Shown here piece by piece: positions 1 to 8,296 of a stretch of 39,899 nucleotides of DNA. Source of the DNA: Flavobacteriaceae bacterium (GTDB lineage: Bacteria > Bacteroidota > Bacteroidia > Flavobacteriales > Flavobacteriaceae); the NCBI GenBank assembly GCA_002707745.1, contig PANU01000026.1, positions 1 through 39,899 of the forward strand, written 5' to 3'. Within the stretch, counting starts at the first letter, position 1. Each line of letters starts with the position of its first letter. The notes beneath the pieces are model-generated. The model searched no databases, had not been told where the DNA came from, and saw nothing but the letters and a program-made list of their open reading frames with translations. Made by a program: the position numbers and the translations under genes.

Positions 1-244
1 CATTGGCTCCGTTGCTTTCTCCTTGTATTAATTGAGAACCATTTCTCAAATATATACTAGCCTGGGTAGTAGGATCTACCGTGTTTTCAACTAGTTCTAT
101 TTCATCTTCGACAAAAAGAACCTGATCATTCACGTAAATGTAAGAGTCTGACGGGGTACCACTGGTATTGGGCGCAACATATAATTGAGCCATCGACATA
201 GCCGAAACAAGCAGTGTAGCTGGGATAAGTAGTAGGTGTTTCAT
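1..244 (-). CDS. Secreted protein, N-terminal fragment (cut by window start)
   Basis: The track omits this frame because it runs off the window. Read on the minus strand from the ATG at 244 it gives MKHLLLIPATLLVSAMSMAQ, a clear Sec signal peptide with probable cleavage after the Ala-Gln region. About 60 mature residues follow (YVNDQVLFVEDEIEL, then SIYLRNGSQLIQG). From memory this opening resembles large Flavobacteriaceae cell-surface proteins exported by the type IX system, but the C-terminal sorting domain lies outside the window and cannot be checked. Its 5' leader contains a hairpin (263-283). Function unknown. The reading frame and signal peptide are solid. Confidence 0.8.
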   Translation of the reverse strand, partial: MKHLLLIPATLLVSAMSMAQLYVAPNTSGTPSDSYIYVNDQVLFVEDEIELVENTVDPTTQASIYLRNGSQLIQGESNGAN

Positions 245-262
245 AAGTTGGTTTTTTATAGC

Positions 263-283
263 AACGCTTTGGGGGAAAGCGTT
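263..283. repeat. Perfect 8-bp stem-loop in the leader of the secreted-protein gene
   Basis: AACGCTTT and AAAGCGTT form a perfect 8-bp inverted repeat around a 5-nt loop (GGGGG on plus, CCCCC on minus). It lies about 20 nt upstream of the ATG at 244, so it would sit in the 5' UTR of the minus-strand gene. No T-tract follows on either strand, so it is not an obvious intrinsic terminator. It could stabilise the mRNA or act as a leader structure; no function can be assigned. Confidence 0.4.
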
Positions 284-401
284 ACTTTTCCGCGTTAAAT
301 TTAAAAATAATTTTATTACTAACATAATATTCAGGCAAGTTTTATAAAGTTTTAAGTATAAATGTGTTAGCGTTTGTTAATGTAATTTTCAATTTATAGT
401 T

Positions 402-409
402 TATTTTTG
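402..409 (+). promoter_or_regulatory. Bacteroidota -7 element (TATTTTTG) before the Smr gene
   Basis: TATTTTTG matches the Bacteroidota -7 consensus TAnnTTTG and ends 9 nt before the ATG at 419, implying a leader of only a few nucleotides. No well-spaced -33 TTTG is visible, so the call rests on the -7 match and its position. The element includes the TTG that the ORF track uses as a start, which argues against that start. Confidence 0.4.
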
Positions 410-418
410 CTTTTTTAT

Positions 419-961
419 ATGAAAAAAGGTGATACAGTTTCTGCTATTGATGAACCCATATCCGGGGTTGTAATTTCTATTGAAGGAAATGAAGTTTTTG
501 TGGAAACAGCCGATGGTTTCCCAATGACATTTCAGAAGAATGAGTTAATTGTTGAAGGCACATTTTTAAAGAAAAATGTAGCTACAAATAACATGGCCGC
601 GCTTCTTTCAGAAAACGAAATTAAGCCTAAAAAGAAAAAGAGAACTATAAAGCCAAAAGAGCGGAACATTCCTCCAATGGAGGTAGATCTGCACATTCAT
701 AAATTAACCGGGGCAAGACATCTTTCTAATTACGATATGTTAACCATACAATTAGATACGGCAAAACGGCAATTGGATTTTGCTATTAAAAAACGCATTC
801 CGAAAGTTATTTTTATCCACGGGGTCGGGGAAGGGGTTCTAAAAACGGAGCTGGAATACCTTTTTAGACGTTACGATGCTGTAAAATTTTATGAAGCAGA
901 TCCCAGAAAATATGGCTCCGGTGCTACCGAGGTGTATATTGTGCAAAATACTACATCGTAG
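419..961 (+). CDS. Smr-domain protein
   Basis: The protein is 180 aa when started at the ATG at 419 (MKKGDTVSAIDEP). The ORF track begins at a TTG 12 nt upstream that lies inside the likely -7 element, so I prefer the ATG. The N-terminal 60 residues look like a small beta-rich domain. A Lys/Arg-rich linker (KPKKKKRTIKPKER) leads to a C-terminal Smr domain with the hallmark VDLHIHKL and IHGVGEGVLK motifs. Smr domains, also found in MutS2, bind or cleave nucleic acids. In Bacteroidota, stand-alone proteins of this layout are common but poorly characterised. The gene converges on the lipoprotein gene and overlaps its 3' end by 11 bp. Confidence 0.85.
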   Translation: MKKGDTVSAIDEPISGVVISIEGNEVFVETADGFPMTFQKNELIVEGTFLKKNVATNNMAALLSENEIKPKKKKRTIKPKERNIPPMEVDLHIHKLTGARHLSNYDMLTIQLDTAKRQLDFAIKKRIPKVIFIHGVGEGVLKTELEYLFRRYDAVKFYEADPRKYGSGATEVYIVQNTTS

Positions 962-1829
962 GGAAAGCTGGTGTAATTAAGGTGGTTCCTGTTGCGAAAT
1001 TAGTAATGTTTCCAAAGTCCAGACTTTCTTGTGTTATTTCTTCTTCTCCATTAGAAAACACAGCATTGTTAACAAACAGCACTACGCTACTAACAAAATC
1101 ATAGGAGTGTTCAATATAAAATTCAATAGGAGTTTCTACTTCAATTTCAGGGTTTAGGTAATCGGCACCAACAGCAGGATCTGTAATATTATTCTGTGGA
1201 TTTGGATCATCTTTGGTAGCTTCGTTTCTTGTTGGTACGCCATCACCATCGTCATCTTTGTCCAGGTAATTTGGTGTACCATCTCCATCTGTGTCTATCG
1301 GGTTATTGGGATCGCCTCCAATTTCTTGGGCAGTAGGTACGTTGTCTCCATCATCATCAAAATCGTAGTAGTCTAATAACCCGTCCATATCTGTGTCCAG
1401 GGTACTTTCTATATCTTCCTCTATATTATCGTTGTCGTTAAATACAGCAGTTACCAGTAAGGTGGCAGTGCCATCTGGTGCAAAATAATCCTGTAGCACG
1501 GTAGGAGAGGTTGGTGGAATGCTGTTGCAAAAATATCCAGCATCGGGAGCTGTGTTATAGGTTCTGTAGTTTAAAAAGGTAGTAGTTCCATCCAATGCAA
1601 ATTGTAACGAATCAGTTTCAGCAAAAACAGCATCTTCTGCATTTATTTGAAGGGAAAGGCTTTCATTGCTTTCAGTATTAATTTTAAAAAACACCAAACT
1701 ACTGGCACCTTCACAAAATTGTAGGCTGGCATCCTCAAAGTTAAAACTGGTTACCAGCACATCTCCATCGTCACATGAACTAACCAGAATTGCCAGTAGT
1801 ACAAAAGCACGTAAATTCTTCATAAGCAT
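951..1829 (-). CDS. Lipoprotein with thrombospondin type-3-like Ca-binding repeats
   Basis: The 292-aa product begins with a lipoprotein signal (LRAFVLLAILVSSC), whose lipobox Cys would be lipidated after cleavage. A second in-frame ATG at 1823 (MKNLRAF) is an equally good start. The middle carries Asp-rich repeats such as DTDMDGLLDYYDFDDDGD and DTDGDGTPNYLDKDDDGDG, typical of thrombospondin type-3/EF-like calcium-binding loops in Bacteroidota surface proteins. The flanking parts have no domain I recognise. It is probably an outer-membrane, calcium-stabilised lipoprotein. It stands alone and converges on the Smr gene. Confidence 0.8.
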   Translation of the reverse strand: MLMKNLRAFVLLAILVSSCDDGDVLVTSFNFEDASLQFCEGASSLVFFKINTESNESLSLQINAEDAVFAETDSLQFALDGTTTFLNYRTYNTAPDAGYFCNSIPPTSPTVLQDYFAPDGTATLLVTAVFNDNDNIEEDIESTLDTDMDGLLDYYDFDDDGDNVPTAQEIGGDPNNPIDTDGDGTPNYLDKDDDGDGVPTRNEATKDDPNPQNNITDPAVGADYLNPEIEVETPIEFYIEHSYDFVSSVVLFVNNAVFSNGEEEITQESLDFGNITNFATGTTLITPAFPTM

Positions 1830-1897
1830 AGTAGTTTACTAGGGTAAAGTAACATAATTCTTTGCAATTTAGCATTACTTAATTTTATATAAAAATG

Positions 1898-1905
1898 TAT
1901 TTTTG
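1898..1905 (+). promoter_or_regulatory. Probable -7 element (TATTTTTG) for the cysteine desulfurase gene
   Basis: TATTTTTG matches TAnnTTTG and is the best candidate in the 167-bp gap between the divergent lipoprotein and cysteine desulfurase genes. It would give a leader of about 85 nt. No good -33 box is seen at the usual 19-21 nt spacing, so confidence is limited. Confidence 0.35.
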
Positions 1906-1996
1906 CTCGTGTTATAATTCCTATACACAAATTTAATACAATCAGGGTACATTAATTAGGGGTTATACGTTTCTATATAAAGATTATTAAATCCAT

Positions 1997-3145
1997 ATGA
2001 AAAAAGTATATTTCGACAGCGCTGCTACAACCCAATTACGAAGTGAGGTAATTCGTTGTATTTCTGAAGTATTAAAAACAGAATACGGCAACCCCTCATC
2101 TACCCATGCTTATGGGAGATCGGCAAAGTCCTTACTGGAAAATGCCCGTAAAGAAATTGCCAAACACTTAAATGTTACAGCAGCCGAAATTATTTTTACA
2201 TCTGGTGGTACCGAAGCCGATAACCTTATTATAAATAGCTGTGTGCGTGATTGTGGCGTGACCCGAATTATTTCAAGCAAAATTGAACACCACGCTGTAC
2301 TTTATGCTATTAATGAGATGAAGGAAAAGCACAATATTACAGTAGATTATGTGCAACTGGACGAATGTGGACAGGTAGATTATGAACATCTAGCACAATT
2401 GCTTAGCAACACTACACATAAAACCCTGGTAAGTTTAATGCACGTTAACAATGAGGTTGGTAATGTTCTGGATATAAAAAAAACAGCCCAGCTTTGTGAA
2501 AAATACGGAGCGCTTTTTCATAGCGATACTGTACAATCTGTGGGGCATTATGAAGTAGATTTTGCTGAAGTCCCGGTACATTTTGCAGCCGTTGCAGCAC
2601 ATAAATTTCACGGTCCTAAAGGTGCTGGTTTTGCTTTTGTGCGTAAAAACACAGGCTTAAAGCCCCTTATTTTTGGCGGGGCTCAGGAAAGAGGACTCCG
2701 TGCAGGTACCGAAGCAGTATATGCCATTGCCGGTATGGCCGAAGCGTTAAAAATTTCCTATCAAAACCTTGAAAAGGAACGCGCCTATATTACCGATCTT
2801 AAAAATTATTTTAAAGAACAACTCACAACTGAAATTCCCGGAGTAAAGTTTAACGGTTCCTGCGACGATAATGATCGTAGTACCTATACCTTATTGAATG
2901 TTTGCCTACCCATCCCGTCAGAGAAAGCAATGATGTTGCTGTTTCAACTCGATTTACATGGGATTGCTTGTTCCAAAGGTAGTGCCTGTCAAAGTGGAAG
3001 CTCTAAAGGGTCGCATGTGTTAACCGAAATACTTTCCGAAGAGGATATGAAAAAACCCTCTATTCGATTTTCTTTTTCAAGTTTTAATACGAAAGAGGAG
3101 GTAGATTATGTAGTAGGCGTTTTAAAAACCTTTATTGACGGATAG
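1997..3145 (+). CDS. Cysteine desulfurase (NifS/IscS family)
   Basis: This 382-aa class V aminotransferase-fold, PLP-dependent enzyme removes sulfur from L-cysteine as an enzyme-bound persulfide for Fe-S cluster or thio-modification pathways. Visible landmarks are the N-terminal YFDSAATT, FTSGGTEADN near 67-76, EHHAVL near 97, the PLP lysine at about K203 in AHKFHGPKGAGF, and the catalytic Cys at about C331 in SKGSACQSGSSKGSHVL. Length and motifs fit the IscS-like group. No iscU, iscA or suf genes lie nearby. Bacteroidota usually build clusters with SUF, so this copy may serve tRNA thiolation or another route. The exact paralogue (iscS or nifS) cannot be fixed from sequence alone. Confidence 0.92.
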   Translation: MKKVYFDSAATTQLRSEVIRCISEVLKTEYGNPSSTHAYGRSAKSLLENARKEIAKHLNVTAAEIIFTSGGTEADNLIINSCVRDCGVTRIISSKIEHHAVLYAINEMKEKHNITVDYVQLDECGQVDYEHLAQLLSNTTHKTLVSLMHVNNEVGNVLDIKKTAQLCEKYGALFHSDTVQSVGHYEVDFAEVPVHFAAVAAHKFHGPKGAGFAFVRKNTGLKPLIFGGAQERGLRAGTEAVYAIAGMAEALKISYQNLEKERAYITDLKNYFKEQLTTEIPGVKFNGSCDDNDRSTYTLLNVCLPIPSEKAMMLLFQLDLHGIACSKGSACQSGSSKGSHVLTEILSEEDMKKPSIRFSFSSFNTKEEVDYVVGVLKTFIDG

Positions 3146-3167
3146 CACCTTCCGCGCTCAAGTACTG

Positions 3168-3203
3168 CTGAAATTTAGTATCTTCGGGATATTAAAATTT
3201 CAG
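3168..3203 (+). promoter_or_regulatory. -7 element (TATCTTCG) inside a perfect inverted repeat before the DinB-like gene
   Basis: CTGAAATTT (3168-3176) and AAATTTCAG (3195-3203) are a perfect 9-bp inverted repeat. Between them, TATC and GATA pair around TTCGG. The -7 motif TATCTTCG (3179-3186) fits TAnnTT[TC]G and sits in the centre. The ATG follows at 3206. The layout suits an operator over the promoter, or a hairpin ending the upstream cysteine desulfurase transcript, although no T-tract follows. Confidence 0.45.
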
Positions 3204-3205
3204 TA

Positions 3206-3721
3206 ATGCAACCCAAACAAATTTCAGATAAAGAATTCAATAATTATTATAAGGGCTATGTAAACAAAGCCCTTGGCAAATCTTTACTGCAAGGTTTGGC
3301 TGAAGGCATGTTGGAAACTCATGCTTTTTTTGAAGCCATCCCTAAAGAAAAGGAGGAATACCAGTATGCAGAAGGCAAATGGACTCCCAAAGAAATATTA
3401 CTGCATTTAATAGATACCGAACGTGTTTTTGCGTACCGGGCGCTTTTTTTTGCCCGGGCAACCCAGGTAGAGCTAAAAGGTTTTGATCAGGATGAATTTG
3501 CCTTAAACTCCAATGCTAATAAAAGGAGCATGGAGGATTTATTGGAAGAATACATAGCTGTGCGAACTTCCAGTGTTGTATTGTTTACTTCCTTTTCTGA
3601 AGAAATGTTACAGCAAATGGGGGTTGCAAGTAATTTTCCGCTTTCTGTAAGAGCTGCGGGCTATATTATTTGTGGTCATGAAAAACATCATACGGCCATA
3701 CTACAGGAACGCTATTTATAA
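3206..3721 (+). CDS. DinB-like/YfiT-type putative metal-dependent protein
   Basis: The 171-aa product is a four-helix-bundle protein of the DinB_2 type. Conserved elements are GKWTPKEILLHLIDTE near 58-72 and CGHEKHHTAIL near 157-166. H67, H158 and H161/H162 are the probable metal ligands. The family includes DNA-damage-inducible DinB (not DNA polymerase IV) and bacillithiol transferases; the substrate here is unknown. The stop is immediately followed by the ATG of the YihY gene, so the two are probably co-translated. Confidence 0.82.
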   Translation: MQPKQISDKEFNNYYKGYVNKALGKSLLQGLAEGMLETHAFFEAIPKEKEEYQYAEGKWTPKEILLHLIDTERVFAYRALFFARATQVELKGFDQDEFALNSNANKRSMEDLLEEYIAVRTSSVVLFTSFSEEMLQQMGVASNFPLSVRAAGYIICGHEKHHTAILQERYL

Positions 3722-4678
3722 ATGCAAATCTTTACACTTCTTAAAAAAACGTATCTAAGCTGGGATAAAAACGATCCCTGGGCGCAAAGTGCTATTGTAG
3801 CATATTATGCGCTATTTTCTCTTCCCTCCTTATTAATGATTACAGTATATGTGGCGGGTGTTTTTTTAGGGCCCGAGGCAGTACAAGGAAAAATTACAGC
3901 CGAAGTTGGCGGGTTAATAGGGAAGGACAGTGCTTCGGCTATTGAAGAAATGATTGCCAATGCGGCACTGGAAAACAGTTCGACCCTTACTGTCATCATT
4001 GGAGTGGGAATGTTGATTTTTGGAGCCACGGGGGTTTTTTATCAGCTTCAAAGAACATTAAATACAATTTGGAGTGTCCGTTCAAAAAAAGTAACTATTA
4101 TAAATACTTTAAAAAGACGTGCAACTTCTTTTGGGGTAATTATAGCTATTGGTTTTTTATTACTTATTTCTTTATTTCTTTCGGCTATAGTTTCACTGTT
4201 TAGTGAATTAATAGCAACCTATTATACAAAGCTTTCTTCTGTAGTTGTTGAAATACTAAATTTTATTGTAACTGAAATTTTTATACTTTCTTTATTCGCC
4301 ACGATATTTAAAGTGTTGCCAGATGTTCATATAAAATGGAAAACTACCTTACTTGGTGCCCTGGTGACTTCCTTGTTGTTTCTGGTGGGGAAATATGTAT
4401 TAGGATTCTATTTTAGTCAAGCGGACCCCGGGTCGGTGTACGGTGCGGCAGGTAGCGTTGTTTTAATCTTATTATGGGTGTATTATACCTGTCTTATTTT
4501 GTTTTTTGGTGCCGAGTTTACCGTAAACTGGGCATTGTTAAAAGGAATAAAAGTGGAGCCTACCTCCAACGCAACCTTCTCTTACCAAAAGGAACTGGTA
4601 GCACTTCGGAACTATAAAAAGAAAATTGAAGAGGAGAAAAAAAATGCAAAGGAATTAGCCAATAACTCTTCTTCGTAA
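3722..4678 (+). CDS. YihY/BrkB-family inner-membrane protein
   Basis: The 318-aa multi-pass membrane protein has about six hydrophobic segments. Family signatures include the N-terminal DPWAQSAIVAYYALFSLPSL, FGATGVFYQLQRTLNTIW near 100, and the C-terminal GSVYGAAGSVVLILLWVYY and FFGAEFTVNWA. This is the YihY/virulence factor BrkB family, once mislabelled RNase BN. Its transport or structural role is not settled. The C-terminus is a charged cytoplasmic tail. The ATG abuts the stop codon of the DinB-like gene with no spacer, which implies one operon. Confidence 0.9.
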   Translation: MQIFTLLKKTYLSWDKNDPWAQSAIVAYYALFSLPSLLMITVYVAGVFLGPEAVQGKITAEVGGLIGKDSASAIEEMIANAALENSSTLTVIIGVGMLIFGATGVFYQLQRTLNTIWSVRSKKVTIINTLKRRATSFGVIIAIGFLLLISLFLSAIVSLFSELIATYYTKLSSVVVEILNFIVTEIFILSLFATIFKVLPDVHIKWKTTLLGALVTSLLFLVGKYVLGFYFSQADPGSVYGAAGSVVLILLWVYYTCLILFFGAEFTVNWALLKGIKVEPTSNATFSYQKELVALRNYKKKIEEEKKNAKELANNSSS

Positions 4679-4717
4679 AACATTAACAAACTTTAGTATA
4701 AGCTTAATACGCAATCC

Positions 4718-4747
4718 TTGGCTTTGGGTGGGTTGCGACGTATATTG
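4718..4747 (+). promoter_or_regulatory. Possible promoter of the DJ-1/PfpI gene
   Basis: TTG at 4718-4720, a 20-nt spacer and TATATTG at 4741-4747 give an imperfect Bacteroidota promoter 39 nt before the ATG at 4786. The -7 box lacks one T of the consensus, so this is a tentative call. Confidence 0.28.
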
Positions 4748-4785
4748 TTATAAATAAATTAGTAATTAAAACAGATAGAAAGATT

Positions 4786-5334
4786 ATGGAAAAGAAAATA
4801 GCAATAGTTGCAACAAACGGATTTGAAGAAAGTGAATTAACGTCACCTAAGAAAGCTATGGAAGCAGAAGGTTTTACCGTAGAGATAGTGAGTGAAAAGT
4901 CGGGTACCATAAAATCATGGAGCGACGGAAACTGGTCTAACGATTACCTGGTAGATAAAACCTTAGATTCGGTTTCTGCAAAAGATTACAATGCTCTGGT
5001 ACTTCCGGGCGGAGTTATTAACCCAGATAAGTTAAGAAGAAACGAAGATGCCCTTTTATTTATACGCGACTTTTTTAAGCAGGAAAAGCCTGTTGCCGCA
5101 ATTTGCCACGCCCCGTGGACCTTAATTTCGGCCGATGTAGTAAAAGGTAGAAAAATGACATCTTTCGAGTCTATTAAAGACGACCTGATTAATGCAGGTG
5201 CTAATTGGGTAGATGAAGAGGTTGTAGTAGATTCAGGGTTTGTAACCAGTAGAAATCCTGACGATTTGCCCGCATTTAATTCAAAATTAATTGAAGAAAT
5301 TAAAGAAGGTAAACATAAAGAACAACACGCCTAA
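4786..5334 (+). CDS. DJ-1/PfpI-family protein (class I glutamine amidotransferase-like)
   Basis: The 182-aa protein has the DJ-1/PfpI fold. Early landmarks are IAIVATNGFEESEL, where E15 or E16 is the conserved acid, and VLPGG near 72-76. The nucleophile elbow AAICHAPW gives C107 with H108 beside it. This is the arrangement of PfpI/YhbO-type proteins, described as proteases, chaperones or glyoxal-adduct deglycases; the activity here is not predictable. A strong bidirectional terminator follows 16 nt after the stop. The single gene probably has its own promoter upstream. Confidence 0.9.
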   Translation: MEKKIAIVATNGFEESELTSPKKAMEAEGFTVEIVSEKSGTIKSWSDGNWSNDYLVDKTLDSVSAKDYNALVLPGGVINPDKLRRNEDALLFIRDFFKQEKPVAAICHAPWTLISADVVKGRKMTSFESIKDDLINAGANWVDEEVVVDSGFVTSRNPDDLPAFNSKLIEEIKEGKHKEQHA

Positions 5335-5350
5335 TAAAACGGTGTACTAT

Positions 5351-5384
5351 AAAAAAAGAGGCTCATTGTGGAGCCTCTTTTTTT
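5351..5384. terminator. Bidirectional intrinsic terminator
   Basis: AAAAAAAGAGGCTC and GAGCCTCTTTTTTT form a perfect 14-bp inverted repeat with a 6-nt ATTGTG loop. A T7 run closes the stem on either strand. It lies between the converging DJ-1/PfpI gene (plus) and the small acidic protein gene (minus), and can end transcription from both. Confidence 0.92.
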
Positions 5385-5415
5385 ATATACAGTTGGAAGT
5401 TAAAAAATGTACAGA

Positions 5416-5709
5416 CTATTCTTCTTCGTCCAGATGCTTTTTAGCATCCAGGTCTACAATAGCTTCCTGGTAATCGTCATTGTCGTAATCGTCCTCTTCA
5501 AATGCGGCCATACTGTTTTCAAGTTTAGTACTTACCTTAACTAAATAAATAGTGTCGTCTGTACGAACTTCAACAGCTTCTACAGTTTCATTCTGGGCAT
5601 TTTTAAACTTAATGATGTGATCGTCATCATATCCATAAGGATATTTATCTACCAGCATCGAGAGTATTTCCGGGGTTAGTTTTCTAAAATCTACAATTAC
5701 GCGTTTCAT
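5416..5709 (-). CDS. Conserved small acidic protein (unknown function)
   Basis: The protein is 97 aa from the ATG at 5709 (MKRVIVDFRKLTPEIL). The track extends 16 residues upstream to 5757, but that part is A/T-rich and contains a likely promoter. The N-terminal half has a compact alpha/beta look, with HIIKFKN and VEVRTDDTIYLVKVS. The last 30 residues are very acidic (EEDDYDNDDY, HLDEEE). I do not recognise a named family. It follows aroB on the same strand after a 65-bp gap and ends at the bidirectional terminator. Confidence 0.75.
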   Translation of the reverse strand: MKRVIVDFRKLTPEILSMLVDKYPYGYDDDHIIKFKNAQNETVEAVEVRTDDTIYLVKVSTKLENSMAAFEEDDYDNDDYQEAIVDLDAKKHLDEEE

Positions 5710-5743
5710 TATAAAAGTTTGATGATTTGTTATTTCGTTTGGG

Positions 5744-5773
5744 TAAATGTAAAACACTTACCAGTAACTCAAA
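5744..5773 (-). promoter_or_regulatory. Possible promoter of the small acidic protein gene
   Basis: On the minus strand TTTG (5773-5770), an 18-nt spacer and TACATTTA (5751-5744) resemble a Bacteroidota promoter with a TTTA-type -7 box. It lies in the aroB/small-gene gap, so the small gene could be transcribed without aroB. The match is imperfect. Confidence 0.28.
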
Positions 5774-5774
5774 A

Positions 5775-6851
5775 TTAATTTTTGAAATTTTTATAAAATT
5801 TAAATGCGCTACGTATCAGGTTATTATCCACTTGTTGGTCTATAGCGTAGCGATTAAAGTCTTCAAGAAGGACAAAATTTACGTTTCCATGGGTGTTTTT
5901 CTTGTCAAATTTTAAAAGCTGAATGATGGCTTCAATATCTTTTTCGGTAAAATTATATTTTTTATACAGTGTAAGTAAGGTTTGGGTAATGTTGTTTAAT
6001 TTTTCCTTTGGAAATCCTTTTAGTTCAGCCGAAAGATAGGTAGCCAAAAGCATTCCAATTGCAACAGCTTCTCCGTGTAAAAGCGGTTCTTTTTTTGGGT
6101 TTTCAAGACAATAGGATTCTATAGCATGCCCCAATGTATGTCCGTAGTTCAGTGTTTTTCGAAGGTTCTTTTCGGTGGGGTCTTTTGTAACTATACCGTT
6201 TTTAATTTCTATAGATTCCCAGATGTATTTTTCGGCTGAAGTGGTGTGTGAAACATCAAAATTCTGTAATGCATTCCAGTAGTCTTCCGAAGCAATGAGC
6301 CCGTGTTTTAGCATTTCAGCAAAACCAGACTTAACTTCGGCCTCTGGCAGGGTTTTTAAAAAATCTATAAAAACAAAAACAGCTATAGGATTTTGAATGA
6401 CACCTATCTGATTTTTTAAATGTCCCAGATCTACTCCATTTTTACCACCAACCGAGGCATCTACCATGGCCAATAGTGAGGTAGGGATGTTTATAAAATT
6501 AATTCCCCGCTTAAACGTACTGGCTACAAATCCACCCAAATCGGTTACAACGCCTCCGCCAAGATTTATGAGTAAACTATTTCTATCTGTTTCCAAATCG
6601 CTTAACTGTTGCCAAACATGAGTGCAGGTTGTAATAGTTTTGTGAGTTTCTCCTGCAGGGATGGTAATAATTTGGTATGCCAATGTAGCCGGAAACTGAC
6701 TTTTAAAATACGGCAAACAATATTTTTTGGTATTGTTATCTACTAAAAGTACAATTTTTGAAGGTTTTTTCTGTTCTAAAATTTCTCGGAAAACATCCCA
6801 GGCCTGAGTGCCACAAAAAACCGATCCGCTTTCTTTTTTTATTTTTTTCAT
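5775..6851 (-). CDS. aroB: 3-dehydroquinate synthase
   Basis: The 358-aa enzyme converts DAHP to 3-dehydroquinate, the second step of the shikimate pathway, using NAD and a divalent metal. The glycine-rich NAD site INLGGGVVTDLGGFVAST is near 95-112, followed by NIPTSLLAMVDASVGGKNG near 121-139. Metal-ligand motifs are SGFAEMLKHGL near 175-185, NYGHTLGHAIE and LLHGEAVAIGM. Length matches the family. It is divergent from proline dehydrogenase across a 89-bp gap. No other shikimate gene is adjacent, although pabB, which uses the pathway end product chorismate, lies 11 kb away. Confidence 0.97.
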   Translation of the reverse strand: MKKIKKESGSVFCGTQAWDVFREILEQKKPSKIVLLVDNNTKKYCLPYFKSQFPATLAYQIITIPAGETHKTITTCTHVWQQLSDLETDRNSLLINLGGGVVTDLGGFVASTFKRGINFINIPTSLLAMVDASVGGKNGVDLGHLKNQIGVIQNPIAVFVFIDFLKTLPEAEVKSGFAEMLKHGLIASEDYWNALQNFDVSHTTSAEKYIWESIEIKNGIVTKDPTEKNLRKTLNYGHTLGHAIESYCLENPKKEPLLHGEAVAIGMLLATYLSAELKGFPKEKLNNITQTLLTLYKKYNFTEKDIEAIIQLLKFDKKNTHGNVNFVLLEDFNRYAIDQQVDNNLIRSAFKFYKNFKN

Positions 6852-6913
6852 ACGTTTTATGGGAGCCTTTATTAAGTTTGATTTGTGAATGTTCTTGCGT
6901 GGGTAAATCTACT

Positions 6914-6921
6914 TATATTTG
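6914..6921 (+). promoter_or_regulatory. -7 element (TATATTTG) of the proline dehydrogenase gene
   Basis: TATATTTG is an exact TAnnTTTG match ending 19 nt before the ATG at 6941. It is in the short divergent gap with aroB. A TTG at 6895-6897 is 16 nt upstream, closer than the usual 19-21 nt, so the -33 box is uncertain. Confidence 0.5.
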
Positions 6922-6940
6922 CGCATATTTTTCTCCAAAT

Positions 6941-8113
6941 ATGACCAGAAATCCTATTTTCAATAATACCGAAACTGCTTTTAAGTTAAAGACAGATTCG
7001 CAATTAGAACGCGCTTATTTTCTTTTTAAAATGATTGCCAATGAGCCTTTGGTACGTATTGGTACTGCTGCAACAAAACTAGCCCTTAACTTGCATTTGC
7101 CTGTGGAAGGGTTAATTCGTTCAACGGTTTTCGATCATTTTTGCGGGGGAATAAACGAACAAGATTGTATGCCGGTGGTAGATAGCTTGCATGAAGTTGG
7201 AATGCACTCTGTATTAGATTTTTCGGTAGAAGGAAAAGAAGAAGATGCCCAGTTTGATGCTACATTAGCAAAGGTAATCGAGTTAACAAAGTTTGCGGAA
7301 CATAAAGAAGCAATGCCATTTTCAGTTTTTAAACCTACGGGCTTGGGACGCTTTAAAATCTGGGAGAAAGTTTCAGCAAAACAACCGCTTACCGAATTGG
7401 AAGAAAAACGCTGGCAGCGCATACAGGAAAGGTACGATACTGTATGCAAAATCGCACATTACTGTTCCATTTCGTTATTGATAGATGGTGAAGAATCCTG
7501 GATGCAGGATGCCGCAGACGAGCTGTGCGAAGCTATGATGCAAAAATACAATACGGAAACCCCTATTGTTTTTAACACCCTACAATGCTATCGCTGGGAT
7601 AGACTGGATTATTTAAAAAATGCTCATAAACGAGCCAAAGAAGGAGGGTATAAATTAGGCTTTAAGGTAGTGCGTGGTGCTTATATGGAGAAAGAAAACG
7701 ATCGCGCCGAAGAAAAAGGCTATCCAACACCTATATGTGCCAGCAAACTAGCAACCGACGATCATTTTAATGCGGTAATGCAATATATCCTGGACAACCT
7801 TCAGGACATTTCACTCTTTTTAGGGACGCATAATGAAAACAGCAACTATCTGGCTATGGAAATTATTGATGCAAAGGGGTTAATGAAAAACGACTCCCGT
7901 ATTTGGTTTGGCCAATTATACGGCATGAGTGATCACATAAGCTATAACCTTGCCGAAGCTGGTTTTAATGTAGCAAAATATATCCCTTTTGGTCCTGTAA
8001 AGGATGTAATGCCCTATCTAATTAGACGTGCCGAAGAAAACACCTCTGTTGCCGGACAAACCAGCCGCGAACTTACCTTGCTTAAACGTGAAAAAGAACG
8101 CAGGGGAATTTAA
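6941..8113 (+). CDS. Proline dehydrogenase
   Basis: The true product is about 390 aa, starting at the ATG at 6941 (MTRNPIFNNTETAFKL). The track's longer 451-aa version reads back through the promoter and the aroB start, so it is rejected. It is a stand-alone FAD-dependent TIM-barrel enzyme oxidising proline to pyrroline-5-carboxylate. Family motifs are FNTLQCYRWDRLDYL, GFKVVRGAYMEKE, LGTHNENSN and the C-terminal KYIPFGPVKDVMPYLIRRAEEN. The partner P5C dehydrogenase is not in the window. The gene is monocistronic by appearance. Confidence 0.93.
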   Translation: MTRNPIFNNTETAFKLKTDSQLERAYFLFKMIANEPLVRIGTAATKLALNLHLPVEGLIRSTVFDHFCGGINEQDCMPVVDSLHEVGMHSVLDFSVEGKEEDAQFDATLAKVIELTKFAEHKEAMPFSVFKPTGLGRFKIWEKVSAKQPLTELEEKRWQRIQERYDTVCKIAHYCSISLLIDGEESWMQDAADELCEAMMQKYNTETPIVFNTLQCYRWDRLDYLKNAHKRAKEGGYKLGFKVVRGAYMEKENDRAEEKGYPTPICASKLATDDHFNAVMQYILDNLQDISLFLGTHNENSNYLAMEIIDAKGLMKNDSRIWFGQLYGMSDHISYNLAEAGFNVAKYIPFGPVKDVMPYLIRRAEENTSVAGQTSRELTLLKREKERRGI

Positions 8114-8296
8114 ATGGCATGCTATACATTTGGTATTGTAAATTGACTACACTTTAATTTTTTTGTAAAGAGATGTGTTTTTTTGAAAATTTATACAGTA
8201 TTAATTTTTGGCTGCAAATTGTAACATTCCTTTAATCTCTTCAACTCATACATAGCAAAACCAAAAGCAAGCTATTAAATTCTTAAACACAAAATA

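Noticed and set aside
6758-6940. N-terminal extension of the proline dehydrogenase ORF (451-aa version)
   Set aside because: It reads back through the TATATTTG promoter and the divergent aroB start and has no family resemblance; the ATG at 6941 gives a normal N-terminus.
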